Assembly: GCF_018687715.1 (NCBI RefSeq)
Contig: NC_056760.1
Location: 5,183,501-5,247,500, forward strand
DNA length: 64,000 bases
From: Carya illinoinensis
Lineage: Eukaryota > Streptophyta > Magnoliopsida > Fagales > Juglandaceae
Direction: 5' to 3'
Part shown: in pieces, positions 23,518 to 35,274 of the stretch
Numbering within the stretch: the stretch's first letter is position 1
How the letters are laid out: each line of letters starts with the position of its first letter
Position numbers and translations under genes: made by a program
Notes under the pieces: model-generated
The model's database searches: none
The model's input: the letters and a program-made list of their open reading frames with translations, nothing else
Told to the model about the DNA's origin: nothing

Positions 23518-24039
23518 TCTCTTGATCGTTCGCAATATTGGTAGTTAATTTGGCGTAATTAACAACTTAATTGGTTCCGGCTAGCTTGATTATTTTGACA
23601 TCGAACAGCTAGCTAGGCACATTTGTTCCCACGTGACGGATATGCATTAATTAAATACAATATTAGTCTTATCTCAAGATGTAAGGAAAATGATACCATA
23701 TAATTATTTTTATAATCTTTTATATAACTATATTTTAAATAAGTGACATTTTTATTAACCAATTGATAAAAATAACATATCTTTATATATAAATATCCTC
23801 GTTTGAAAACATATATAACTGCATGAAAGTTTGTAAAAATAGTTGCACATATATCATAACTCATTCCTTAATATCATTAATACTAACATTAATACTATCT
23901 ATTAACAGTTTTATTTATATTTTTATGAACACCCAACAACTGCTACTAGCAGTTTATTTGTATGTAATGAAAATAGATAGTTATATAGTAAGAGGTCACG
24001 GATTATATATATATATGCGTTCTGTTATATATAGTCATT

Positions 24040-24232
24040 TTTATATATTTTTTATACAAAAAATTCTATACATCATACTATCATCTTATTTATATCTTAT
24101 TAAGTAAAATATAATATATTTATTATTATTAAATAATTATTTATTATATATTTTTTATTATTAAGTAATAATAAATATACTATATTATATATAATAAGAT
24201 ATAAATAAGATAATAATATGATGACATTATTT
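24040..24232. mobile_element. Long near-palindromic foldback element
   Basis: The arms of roughly 70-80 bases around 24,150 are close reverse complements. ATCATCTTATTTATATCTTA on the left pairs with TAAGATATAAATAAGATAAT on the right, and AATATATTTATTATTATT with AATAATAAATATACTATATT. A related copy lies at about 53,093-53,222. It is non-coding and would form a long hairpin if transcribed. Confidence 0.55.
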
Positions 24233-24239
24233 GCAATTT

Positions 24240-26220
24240 TGCAGTGATAATCTTATTATAAATATAATATGTGAAAGTAGGATTTAGGTACGTAGTTAGG
24301 TTAGGTTTGGTTAATTAAGGTGGTCAAATGTGCCATAATTACATGCAGGCTAGCTGTCTATGACTAATTTTTAGCAACGTACAGTTTCTCACTCTCGATC
24401 GATCGGCAGTACTCCCACATAAAAAGGACACGAGGACTTCATCATCACCACCTTCGACATGATTTACATACTTTTATCATAAAACTAGTCCTATTCACGT
24501 TTTCTACGTCTTAATTGCGTCATGATGACAAAAATCCACCGACACCAACCCAAGATTATATCCGTCAACCTATTCTCTAATTATGGGCGAGAGAACAAGA
24601 CATATTATTAACATATTTATGTGAAACTTATGTTATGTTTTAAGTTATATATATGAGATCACTGTGAGCACTCTTAATATTAAAAAATCTACGCAATGTA
24701 ATTTTTATCTTATTTAAAAATTATATTATCTAATTTATTCAAAATATTAAATAGACAATACGATATATACAAACTCATAATGCAGATATGAGGAATGGTC
24801 CTCAACTTTGTCCCTATGCCAAATTTATAGTAGAGTCCATGTGGTTAAGCTGATCTATTATGAAAACTTTTATTTGCAATCTCAAACGGGTGCTTCTTCT
24901 TCGATCGTCTTTTGGTATATATGCACTCGAACATATTTCTTTTTTATGTAGTTTTCACACGATTTTTCGGTCTAGCTTAGTCAAGATAAGAGATAGCTGT
25001 AAAAGGGTACGTTGGACCAAATGTAGAGCAAAAAACTTGCCCAAAATTTGGCATTCAGATCACATTTTTTTATATATTGTTTGAGAGTATGATGATCATG
25101 TGCATGTTTTTTAAAATTCCATACTTCGTGGACATGGTGCGCGCCCCTTCCATATATCGGAAGGTGAATTGACCCCTTGGTCCATCTATCCCCTCTGTCC
25201 ACCACCCATTCACGGTGGAAAACAATCAAAAAAATTTAAAATAATTGAGAACCAATATCAAATCTACACATTCATCCCTAAAATAATAGACGTATCATCA
25301 AATAAAAAATTTAACAAATTACAAACTACATACAATGACATGTGAGAAAAAAAAAATTAAAATCACTGACACGATAATGACAACACACGGCAAGACCACG
25401 GTCTAAGTAAAGGAACTCCGTCCATTTGTGGCTGTGGTTCCACATCCACGCTTCAAGACATTAAGAAGAAAAGTAAAAAACTGAAAATAGGAAGAGGAGG
25501 AAGATGAGAAGAAGAAGAAGAAATCACGAAGAGAGAGAAACTGATAAAAGAGAAAGAGAGAGAGAGAGAGGGATTTTAGGGTAAACTTGAAGTGGTAGAG
25601 GGTGTTATAATAAAATAACGTTGTTTTGGAGTATCCCTAAAACGACGCCGTTTTAGTATAAATATAGGTATTTATTATTAATATATATATATAGATATAT
25701 ATACTAGTAGTGGGGTTCGCCTAGTGTAGAAAATATATATTTAAATACATGGTAATTTGGGAAAAACATATATTAATGACAAAATATAAGGAAAAATAAT
25801 AATAATGAATTATAAGAAACAAAAGAATAGAAACAATGGATTATTAGAAGAACCAAAAAACTTTAGAAGAAGATGAAAGAAAAAAATATGATTGAATAAA
25901 AAAAGCCCAACATGCATTATATATCCATCCCATTTGAAGAAATTTGATATAAGTTTATAAATGTAGTTTGATAGAAGTTTCGAAAATGAAATGAATTTAA
26001 ATTATACAATATTACTAGTTGATGAACATGTTTCATATTTTTTTTGTAAAATTAATTGACAAGATATTAAATTTATTATGGCGTTGTTATTTTAGCTTGT
26101 CTACTTCTGTGCCAAGCTGGATTATTCACTCTTTTTGTGAGGTTTCTTTGCCCATGTTTTCGAAGAATGGTAGATGGTCCTTAAAAAAAAAAAAGTAAAA
26201 TGTATAAAATGTATAAAATG
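24240..26220. other. Intergenic, no gene recognised
   Basis: Mixed AT-rich and moderate-GC sequence. A GA microsatellite at about 25,553-25,571 precedes an ACGACGCCGTTTTAG motif that resembles degraded retroelement sequence. Short frames (24860-25084, 24981-25229) are unrecognised. Confidence 0.4.
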
Positions 26221-26223
26221 TAA

Positions 26224-26616
26224 GAGTACTCCTAATGGGTTTTGTAAAATCCATTTTTATGTAAAATTTGAATAAAAGTAGCTTAAAATTTCTTCCAACG
26301 GATCATGTATTTGGAAATGTATTTTTCATTTTGGTATAATGTTTAGCTACATGTAGCATGAACTGTATATAAATGTAAAAATATTTTATTTATTTTTTCT
26401 CTTTTCATGTACTTTGTTTTCCACATTTGTTTCTCTCTCTTTGTACATTTTCTCAAACAAACTATTAAATAATATAACATTTAAATAATATAAAGAAAAA
26501 AATAAATAAGTTGATGTATAATACATTGTAAAAGTCAGTATATAAAATAAAATAAAAAAAGTAGATTTTAATGATATATTTTAAAAAATATGATAGATAA
26601 ATCATTAGGAGTGCTC
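26224..26616. mobile_element. Tourist/PIF-Harbinger-like MITE
   Basis: A 393-bp element with inverted ends GAGTACTCCTAATG and CATTAGGAGTGCTC. TAA (26221-26223) and TTA (26617-26619) flank it, consistent with a mutated TWA target duplication. The ends resemble those of the elements at 2234 and 55659. Confidence 0.6.
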
Positions 26617-26619
26617 TTA

Positions 26620-27569
26620 GGTCCAGAAGATTTTGTATAAGAATATCTAGTTATTATAAAAATTCATGTTTTGATTTATAATTTTATCATTTGAATTGAA
26701 AGAGTTAAAAAATGTAATATTATGTCACTTCGCTAGTATGATTCATAAAATTAATTGCTTAATAACCCAATACTTCTTCTTCAATTGCTCCAAATAGCAC
26801 TATAGGTAGTTGTCATGTACTATGTCAATAATTCTTTATAAAAACAGAGTTCGGTCAGTTTAATTAATTCATTTTTAAGATCTTTTATTTTGTATTTTCA
26901 ATTTTTTCAGGTATTCTGGAATTTAAGAAAATAAAATATTTGAAAACAATTTTAAAAGAAGTCATAAGATTTGGACAATCCGTTCAAATGCTGATCATTG
27001 GCTTTTATTTAGTTCATTATATAGCTTGGTTTTACTAACCCATAAAGTAAATTGCCCAATCACAAGGCTGACCATTTTCTTTCTTTATTTGTATTATTTT
27101 ATAGTTACTAAGTTGTAAAGTTTTATTTTAATGTGCTTTTCTTGATATTGAGTATTCTCTATTATTTAAATTTCTCTCTATTTTAAATTATTTTATTGTT
27201 GGTTTTTATCATTTTTTTATTAATATTTAGTTGTAGTATTTTTATTTACCTTTTATCTATTTTATTGTGTCTTTTTATTTTTTTATTTATGTTTTTTTTT
27301 TTACCAGATTGTTTTTGTTGTAACGTGTTTACTTCTGTTTTGGGCCCAACTCGTGGGCTTGCATTCAACCCCTTTCTTTCCCTTATACTGTATCGTTTTG
27401 GCTTGCCCTTAGGGTTTTATTCTTTTCTTCTTCTTCTACTACGTCGTACCCAAATCTGCAGTGTATCACATAGATCAACAACAAAAGAACAATAAAACAA
27501 TGAAAATCAAAGGACGCAAGGCAAGAAATCAAAGGGAGAAAGGATAGGGCTTCAGTGTTGGGCTGTTAC

Positions 27570-27601
<32 letters not shown>

Positions 27602-28460
27602 CCATGCCAAAAAGAAGCATGGTTTCACACCCAGTGCCTCAAGGTTCTCTCTAACGAGCGGAGGTGCAGCACTGGTGTCGCTACTTTCCTCATCCATAAA
27701 GCCACCGTTAAATGTCGACAAACACCACAACGTTGCCCTGCACCTCCGTGCCCAACCATCGATAAGCTTTGGACGCGGAGGGCTCTATTTTTACATGTCG
27801 AAACAGGGGAAGTATTCCCCACTGTGAGCCACATTGCCACCTGCACATAAAGTGCCGTTGGGCACCTCACGCCACCCTAAGCCACCACTCTGCATCTCGG
27901 TAAGTTCATGCGGTGGGGCTTGATGAATTCAGGAAGAGAAGGTACGGGCTAGGCTATTGTGGGAAGAGAGGGAGGTCCGTGGGAAAGGAAAAGTCTTCGA
28001 TGAGATGGAGAGCCGATGGGTACGACGGTTGGGCTGCGGCAATGGTGTTCGACAGAAGGAAAAGTTAGCATGGATGAGGGGAATCAGGAGCAGAGAAGAA
28101 AAGAGAGAGGGAGAGAGAGGGAGAGTGAGGAGATGAGAGGAAAAATGAGGAATTAAAACGTAAAATAGTAAAAGCAAAGGGGCAAAATTAAAAATAAAAA
28201 AGACGAAAATACTATAGCAAACGGATTCATACTTATATATATGGTAGATATCTAGAATATGGGTAGACATGCGGGGGCAAAGGGTGGGATGGGACTGGGC
28301 TAGGTGGTGTGGGGCGGGGTGGGGCCCTCCCCTAGGTGGAGGCACATGGAAGCGACTGTAAAATCAAGAAATGTTTACTCATGATAAGTGTATCCCATTT
28401 GAATAAGGATTCATATGTATGTTGCCCTCAAAGAAATAATGAAAGGAAAATTTAGCATGC
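26620..28460. other. Intergenic with GA array and G-rich patch
   Basis: A (GA) array lies at about 27,571-27,601. Sequence at 27,600-28,340 is GC-rich relative to the surroundings and has interrupted frames on both strands, suggesting a degraded transposon. A guanine-run cluster at 28,273-28,324 fits a G-quadruplex pattern. No gene identified. Confidence 0.4.
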
Positions 28461-28693
28461 ATGCAAATAACACATACTTGTTTTATAAATTTCTTCAAGT
28501 TCTGGATTTCTAGCGGTCTTCTCATACTTGTTAGTTTTGAGTTTCGCCCCCTTTTTATTTATTTATTTTTTTTTCAACTTTCCGGAGGAACGAGAGGAGG
28601 CTTTTACAAAACGACCCCTGAAGAAAAAGATGGAGAATTTCTCGCGGATAGAGTTTCCAAGTACTTTCAGGTGCTGACTGATAAACCCTTCCT

Positions 28694-28702
28694 AAACCCT
28701 AG
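28694..28702 (+). promoter_or_regulatory. Telo-box-like motif upstream of CPN10
   Basis: AAACCCTAG lies about 110 bases upstream of the chaperonin start. Telo boxes (AAACCCTA) are known in promoters and leaders of plant growth-related housekeeping genes. A pyrimidine-rich leader follows up to the ATG. Motif evidence only. Confidence 0.4.
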
Positions 28703-28810
28703 TTTTAAGCAAAAGCAAAAAGACCGCAGACTTCAGTGAAGGGGCCTGGCTCTCGAGTCTCTCCGACTCTCCATCTCTATCGTTTTTTGGTTTCTTTTTC
28801 GCTTTCTCAG

Positions 28811-30539
28811 ATGGCGAAGCGTTTGATCCCACTACTGAATCGCGTTTTGGTCGAGAAAATCGTCCCTCCGTCCAAGACCCATGCCGGCATTTTGCTTCCC
28901 GAGAAAGCCACCAAGGTCAAATCCCTTACTTACTCTACACCCACTTTTTTCTTCATTTCTCTGCTTCTCGCGGTCAATGTGTTTGTTTATTTTGGAATCT
29001 GAAGAAAACCGAACGAACCCAATACCCACAATGAAAATTAAGTGTAATAGGCTGTATTGAGTTATGAGATTCGTTGCTTTTCTTTCTTTTGCCCCATTTT
29101 CTCAGCACCCAAACGATAACTACAGGTTTCCTGTTTCTGGGTCCCGTTTGTGGATAAATTTTGAGGGAATTTTCATTATACGTAAAGCGACACAAAATTT
29201 GTAATATAGTCAACGTGTTTTTTCTATTTGATATACTTTGTTCAGTGGTTAGTCTTGTAAATCATTTTCTCTGTTTTTCCTTTTGTCCTTATATTACCGA
29301 TTGGTACAAGAATTGAAATGCTTCATTAGTGATTTCTTCACATAATAAAGAATGTCTCTCGTTTGATACTTTAGCTTAACTCTGGAAAAGTTGTGGCGGT
29401 GGGTGCTGGGACTCATGATAAAGAGGGGAAATTGATACCTGTCAGTGTAAAAGAAGGAGATACTGTCCTCTTGCCTGAATATGGAGGAACTCAAGTGAAG
29501 CTTGGTGACAAAGAGTATGGGTTTTCCCTTCTTGCAGCTGTTGTGCCTCATAATTTTAGAACTCGTAGTCGATATGTTTTTTTTTTTTTTTAATGCTCCG
29601 TAGATACGGATGATCATTCTAGTTTTGTGGTTTGTTTCACTTTAGCACTTTATGGGTCGTCAAAATTTATTTTCTTTATTTTTGTTCTTTTAGTCTTCAA
29701 ATGCATGATTGTGCACATCCTAAGATGAGATAACTATAAAAGAAACAATAAAAAAACATATCCTAAGAAGAAATTTTGCAAGTATTTCAATGCATATATG
29801 ATGGGGAAATCTTTAATGTCTTCAGCTTGATTTCTTGTCATAAGAGTGCAACTCGATATGGTACTGCCAAGTTGGAAAAGGTGTCGTGGCTACTTTTGTG
29901 ACCTGTCACATTAGTACGTGTAGGTTTTCTTCGTGTTGTCATCAGCTTTCAAGTTGGGAAGCAGATTTTAGGCTCATCTCCTCTCTCAAGTGTCCGATGC
30001 CTTTGCATCTCTAGACTTGTATATAAGATAGAATCCTCCCCTGAACCTTCCTGAGCTTCCTTTTTTGATTTTATCCTCCCTAAGGTTTAGTCATTGGTTG
30101 GCTGCAATTCAACCCATTCCCTTAACATGACACAAAGTATTGAGAATGTATGCACACTTAAAGCTACCTAAGTTTTTTTTTTTTAAAGCATCTAAGCACT
30201 TATTTATTATTCTGTCCGTGCTAAAAAAGTTCAAATCGGCTTGACTTGCATGTTGATCTTAATATAAAAGTTGGAAGAATGAATGCTGCCCTTAACATTC
30301 CTGATAGGAATACCTTTTCTTAGTGGAACATTTTCAAGAGAAAAACGTAATCTCCAACCAATGCTTGGCAAGAAGCCTTGGCTGATGACTCTGCTGTTTA
30401 TGCTTTGTTTCAAATGTCATCCATTTTGAAATATCTAATGATGACACGCAGGGTTTCTGTGGTTAAATACCTTTTTTGAATGGATTTCAGGTATCATCTG
30501 TATCGGGATGATGATATATTGGGAACGCTGCATGATTGA
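28811..30539 (+). CDS. CPN10: 10-kDa chaperonin, mitochondrial (Cpn10/GroES type)
   Basis: Co-chaperonin that caps Cpn60 and helps fold proteins in the mitochondrial matrix. Exons 28811-28915, 29375-29514 and 30491-30539 give 97 residues, the family size. Exon 1 starts MAKRLIPLLNRVLVEKI and reaches THAGILLPEKATK, covering the first strand and part of the mobile loop that binds Cpn60. Exon 2 carries KVVAVGAG and GDTVLLPEYGGTQVKLGDK, the GroES core. Exon 3 encodes the conserved end YHLYRDDDILGTLHD. Intron 2 interrupts a Glu codon (GA/G), and both introns are GT-AG. Reading through the 29514 donor gives a false tail, so the short third exon is needed. There is no cleavable presequence, as usual for mitochondrial Cpn10; the single GroES domain rules out the chloroplast double-domain Cpn20. 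Confidence 0.96.
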
Positions 30540-30544
30540 GGGGT

Positions 30545-32040
30545 AACATGGCCTGTGATACTTTGAAATAGTTCATGAGACATCGTGGTAGATCCCAGTC
30601 ATTTGCTGGCAAGTGGTAGTTCTACCAACCACCCAAAAAAAAAAAAGAAAATGTAGTTCTACGGTTTTACCTTGTGCTGCAATTGAGCAGGTCCATTCTG
30701 TTTTGGGTTTTTTCATCGGATGAAAGTAATATGTACTTTTCTGTTATCTTAGAAATGATATCCATGAAAATAAATCAATATCTCTTGCTTCAAGTTTCTG
30801 TTACAAAATATTGCCATTTGGTGGCATTATCTTAATTGTGCCATTACGAGGATGCTTTGAATTGCATGAACAGTATCACTGTTCATGCCTCCTTTTTTCT
30901 CCCCGTGTATTTTTCACCATGCGGGAATCGGTGCTCTTTGTCCAGATCCTCGGAACAATTTTTGGGTCAATGAGAAGATGGTGAAATGAATTCAATCAAA
31001 ACTGGGAGCACATCGTCTTCTACATCGCCTGGGAGGGGCCATCCTTCCCTCTCTATTACTATTTCTTTCTCTCTCCTTGCCTACAACTCAATTTTTTTTC
31101 CACCCATCTCCATGACCTCATTGATTATATTCAAGTTTTGCTAGATCTATCACCATTCACACATCACCAAATCACAGGAGGTGGTGTGGGCTCCATTTGC
31201 CACCACCTGTGCCAAATTAGAGCCACTTCTGCTCCACCGCTACCTCTGCTCGCTGTTTTTATTTCTATCAACTACATTATTTTTTTGGCTCTTTTGTTCT
31301 TGTTGATTTTTTTACTTTTTATCATAAAATTTTGGAGCTTAGATCTACACCAGAAAGTTGCCTAGCACAGCCTAGGTGCCCTCTGGAGACTATTGTCGCC
31401 ACGCTTCACCACCCATCGAGCTCCGTCGTAGCTCTGCTGTATTTTGTGTCTTGTTTTTCGAGAAGCTTCACAACCTGGTCTGGTATTCTACAGCATTTGT
31501 TTCAACCGATATCTTACAAAGCGCAATTAATAGCAATACATCGTTGGATTGTGTTAAAAACCACGAGTTGTGACACTTTATTCACTTCATGTGAATAATT
31601 ATGGGACTGATTTTTTGTAACTATTTCTCAATCGTTATTTTATTTTTTATTTCTTGTTTTACGTGAATGAAAAAAATTTATTTATCATTTATTTTCGTAT
31701 TATCTTTTTATTATTCTATAAAATAATATTAAATAATAAATTTATAAGTGAAATATAATAAAAATTTTTTAATTATTTAATATTATATAATGAGACGATG
31801 AGAGGGTAACGAGAATTAGTATGATAAAAAAAAAAAAAAAAAATCATTCGAAAAGAGACTGTCAACGGGCATAAAACTAACTGTGGATCTCATTAAGTGG
31901 CAGTGGGATTTGCATACGGTTAACAATCCGTTACATTTTCCCTCCACATAGAAGTCTATTTATGTTTTGCACACTGAAAGATTATTATAGCAACATCGAC
32001 TCTTCATCTTGTTCTTCGTACATTTCTCTGATATATCCTC
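30545..32040. other. Intergenic between CPN10 and the helicase pseudogene
   Basis: The first part is expected to contain the CPN10 3' UTR. Sequence at 31,020-31,600 is less AT-rich, with frames of 65-88 codons on the plus strand that I cannot assign. A short A run sits near 31,828. No gene is supported. Confidence 0.4.
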
Positions 32041-32051
32041 TTTGCAAAAAA

Positions 32052-35000
32052 ATGGAGTAAGACGAAGACCCAGTAGCGCTCGACTTGAGCCTTGGCAACT
32101 GGCAAGAACCCGAAGGTTGCAACGAAGAATTCTCATAGAACCTCCAAGACTCGGCGTCCGAGTCCCTATGCCCCGACTCTGTCGCTGTTATAATGGCCAA
32201 TATAATGGAAAACGAGGTCTGCTTCGACACCGTCAGTGATCACGAAATGCTGGGCCTTGTCTGAGAGGCAGAGCCCTTCAACGACCTGGCCGTCGGGATC
32301 CTCAACATCCGCTCCCAACTAGTCGGTTACCTCGAGTGCGGCGAGTAACATTCTCCACATTCCTTGTCAGATTGAGGTATTCTCGAATTTAGAGGATAAA
32401 TCTTCCGTTAAAATGGCGATTGCACGAGGTGGGTTGAACTTGATTAGAGATGGGAACCAAGTCAACACATAAGATTATGTTTTCGACTATGAGCATGAAG
32501 GGTCCGCTGGAAGCGTTGGGTTTGCCTGAAGATGCGATCAAATCGGAGCTCTTTGTGCAACAGAAGTAGGGGTTGGAACTTGGGGTGGTTGGTTCATACG
32601 GAGAATTCGGACGAATTACCATCCTTTAGGGATCAGGAGAAAGAAGGGTTTCGTGTAAAGCTTTTGACCAACACCATACGAATGTGCGGCCAGAACCTCT
32701 GCGCGGTGGGGTGTTTGGGGACGATATTGAATTGGGCAAGACTAACTTTGCTCCCTTTGAATGCTCTTGATAAATGTGGTAGTGCTCTTGCTTCCGCCGA
32801 TGCTAGTGTAGATGTGGAAACTTCAGATGAAATGGGTGAGGAGGAAGGTGGAGGTGGTAGTGAAAGAGTAAGAGGGGAAGAACCAGCAAGATGAATTGTT
32901 CAGGGCCGCAGAAAAAAGGTAAAAATAGTGGTATCGATACAAATTTGGAGAGGACAAGTTTGGTCGTTTGCCCATCTTCTGGGCTTTCGACCAGGGAAAG
33001 ACAACTCAGGGAACCCGTTAATCCCAGAAATCTAAAAGCATACCTGTAAGAAGGCAATCGGACAAGAGATGTTGGGCTGCTCCGAAGATACAACATTGTA
33101 TTAACATCCCATAGCACACTAGTTTCCGAACATTATTGGGCGGAGGAGTACCCTATGAAGAAGAAGATTGGGTGTTGGCAAGTCGTTGTGGATGAGGCAC
33201 AAAATATACTGAACGTGGATGCTCAACAAAGTGAAGCCATCGCTAGTTTAATGGCCAAGCGGAAGTGGGTTGTTATAGGAATGCCCATTCTTAATGGCTC
33301 ATTTGATTTGTTTTCTTTTATGGCATTCCTGCGCTCTGAGCCATTTTCAGTTTAGACTTATTGGCAAAGCTTGGTGCACCGTCCACTTAATCAGAGAAAC
33401 CCAAAGGGTCTTTCACGTCTGCAGATAATATCATGTTGCAGGTCTTGTTCTTATAGTACTAATGGGTGAAAGGGACGTTAACGTTACAACGTTATTGAAT
33501 TAGGCATGCTATTAGACTTGAAAATTTGTGGTTCTTTATGGCTAAATGCTTTTAATTATTCCTGAACATATTTGTCGCCTGATTCTTTGTTTCTTTGCAT
33601 TGCTAATTGATTGATTATGGATCCTCTTCCCCACCGCAGTTGCTCGTTGGATGCAGTTGCATAGATTAGAAAGAGTTTCGTTGGCTAAATGCTTTTCTCT
33701 TGGATTAAAGGGGGAAATGTTGGGAGTCTTTTCATTCTCTGTTTGAAGATTGTGAATTCTTGGGTTGTTTCAGCTTTTCTAATTAGTTACGCTATTGGAG
33801 CCCACTATTAAACTTGGTTTGCTCCAAACATCTCTCTCTTTCTCCCTTTACCCAACATTCTTTCTTTTCAGCTCTGACCATTTCTTTCATTTGGTTATTT
33901 TCATCTCCAAATTCTCGACACTGCCGAAAGATATGATTTCAATAAATATTGATTGCTGACTTTTTTTTCTTTTTCTTTTTTTAAAGGAGGACGACCGATG
34001 GAGCCTCAATTTATTACTAGCCCTTACTTAATAGCAGAGAAATACCATGACAAAGCCCCAACTAACAATCCTCATCATTTACAACGTAAATATGGAAGGC
34101 CGAATTTATCAAGTCGCAACATCCCCCCTTTCATTCGCAAGGAAACTGGAAAGTCATGAATCTCCAAGATATCAATTGATTGCCCCTGATCTCCAATTTT
34201 TGCTAATCCACCTGCCATGTGACTGATTTCATGGTATGCATGATGTACCTGAATAACCACGTGGTTGGCAAAGGCCTTTGCTTGATCCCACGCGTCCCTC
34301 ACTGTCCAGATAACCTCAGAATCGTATTGCCACCATGAACAAATCAACTTGGAGTCGGATTCCACTTCCACATCATAAAGATTTAGCTGCCTGCAAAGTT
34401 TCAGACCATCTACTAGATCGAAGGCTTTTGCTTCTGAGTTGGACCGAGTCCCCTAGTGCCTATAGAAAGCAGCCACAAACTTTCCATTCCCCTCTCTGAT
34501 AATCCCTCCTCCTCCACTCGGGTATGGATTCCCACAACTGCTCCCATCCATGTTCAGCTTAACATAGCCTCTGGTGGGTCTTAGCCCCTTCAGAATAAGA
34601 TACTTCGGTCTTTTAGTAGGCAGCGAAGTTATTCCTAATTGCTGCTATACTTATGGATCAGATCGTTTTATGAAAGACAGATCGTGCTTTTCCATCAATT
34701 GCACAGCCAGGAAGCTCTTAATCTTGAAGACAATGGCCGACCCTGATTCCACCATACCCTCCATGCGTGCATTGCAATGCCTAATACACAAGAACCAGTT
34801 AATAAGGGAAGGGAGAAGCCCAATCATTAAGTTGAATTGGGATTGCTGACTAATGATTTTCCAGCTCATGGGAGAGGGGAACATGCTATAGTCTCATGAT
34901 GCATGAACAATAAACAATATTAGGAAACAAAAAAATCTTTGGACTGAGATTGAAGGAACAAGATACATATCCAGCCATGGTAACTATCACATAACCATGG

Positions 35001-35270
35001 CATGGGCAGAATGTGAATATGATTTCTGATTCATCTTTATATAGGTTTCCATTTAAAATCGGGTTTCAATGGCAACCATTTTGTTGCCGAGAACAAGAGA
35101 GATGGGACTGAAAAGGTTGAAGAGAGAGCTAAGATTGTTTTCCAGTCATATTGCTGCGGGTAGGCGAAGCTACAATAACTCAGCTGTGCTTAGTCTACTT
35201 CTACAAGTTCGACAGATTTGTATTTGCCCTTCAGATATGAAATTATTTCTCTCTTTCCAAGTTTTTTAGG
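32052..35270 (+). pseudogene. Decayed SMARCA3/RAD5-like SNF2 helicase gene (HIRAN + SNF2 fragments)
   Basis: Intact relatives are nuclear SWI/SNF-type ATPases with a HIRAN DNA-binding domain and RING finger. An ATG at 32052 is followed by a stop at codon 3, then DPVALDLSLGNWQEP and a HIRAN-like stretch (EMLGLV*EAEPFND, then LVGYLE) broken by stops. Further on come IKSELFVQQK and GLELGWLVHTENSDELP, a degraded Walker A (DDIELGKT where the family has DDMGLGKT), SLVVCP, then the DEAH box as VVDEAQNILN and WVVIGMPILNGSFDLFSFMAFLR to about 33,420. A later piece at 35,069-35,270 has MATILLPRT and SYNNSAVLSLLLQVRQIC. Frames change repeatedly and the RING and helicase C domains are missing. A retroinsertion lies between the last two pieces. 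The closest recalled relative is Arabidopsis At5g05130. Confidence 0.85.
33961..34840 (-). mobile_element. LINE-type retroinsertion with RNase H domain and poly(A) tail
   Basis: An 880-bp insertion on the minus strand inside the helicase pseudogene, flanked by a perfect 10-bp target duplication GATTGCTGAC (33951-33960 and 34841-34850). Its 3' end is an A-rich tail (T-run from 33,961 on the plus strand). It encodes a broken plant RNase H-like (RVT_3) domain of the kind found at the end of LINE polyproteins: KLNMDGSSCGNPYPSGGGG with the first catalytic Asp, SEAKAFDL with Glu, and VEVESDSKLICSWW with the second Asp. A stop interrupts AAFYRH*GTRSNSEAK, and upstream sequence is out of frame. It is probably a 5'-truncated LINE, or a retrocopy of an RNase H-domain transcript. 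Confidence 0.85.
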
Positions 35271-35274
35271 TACC

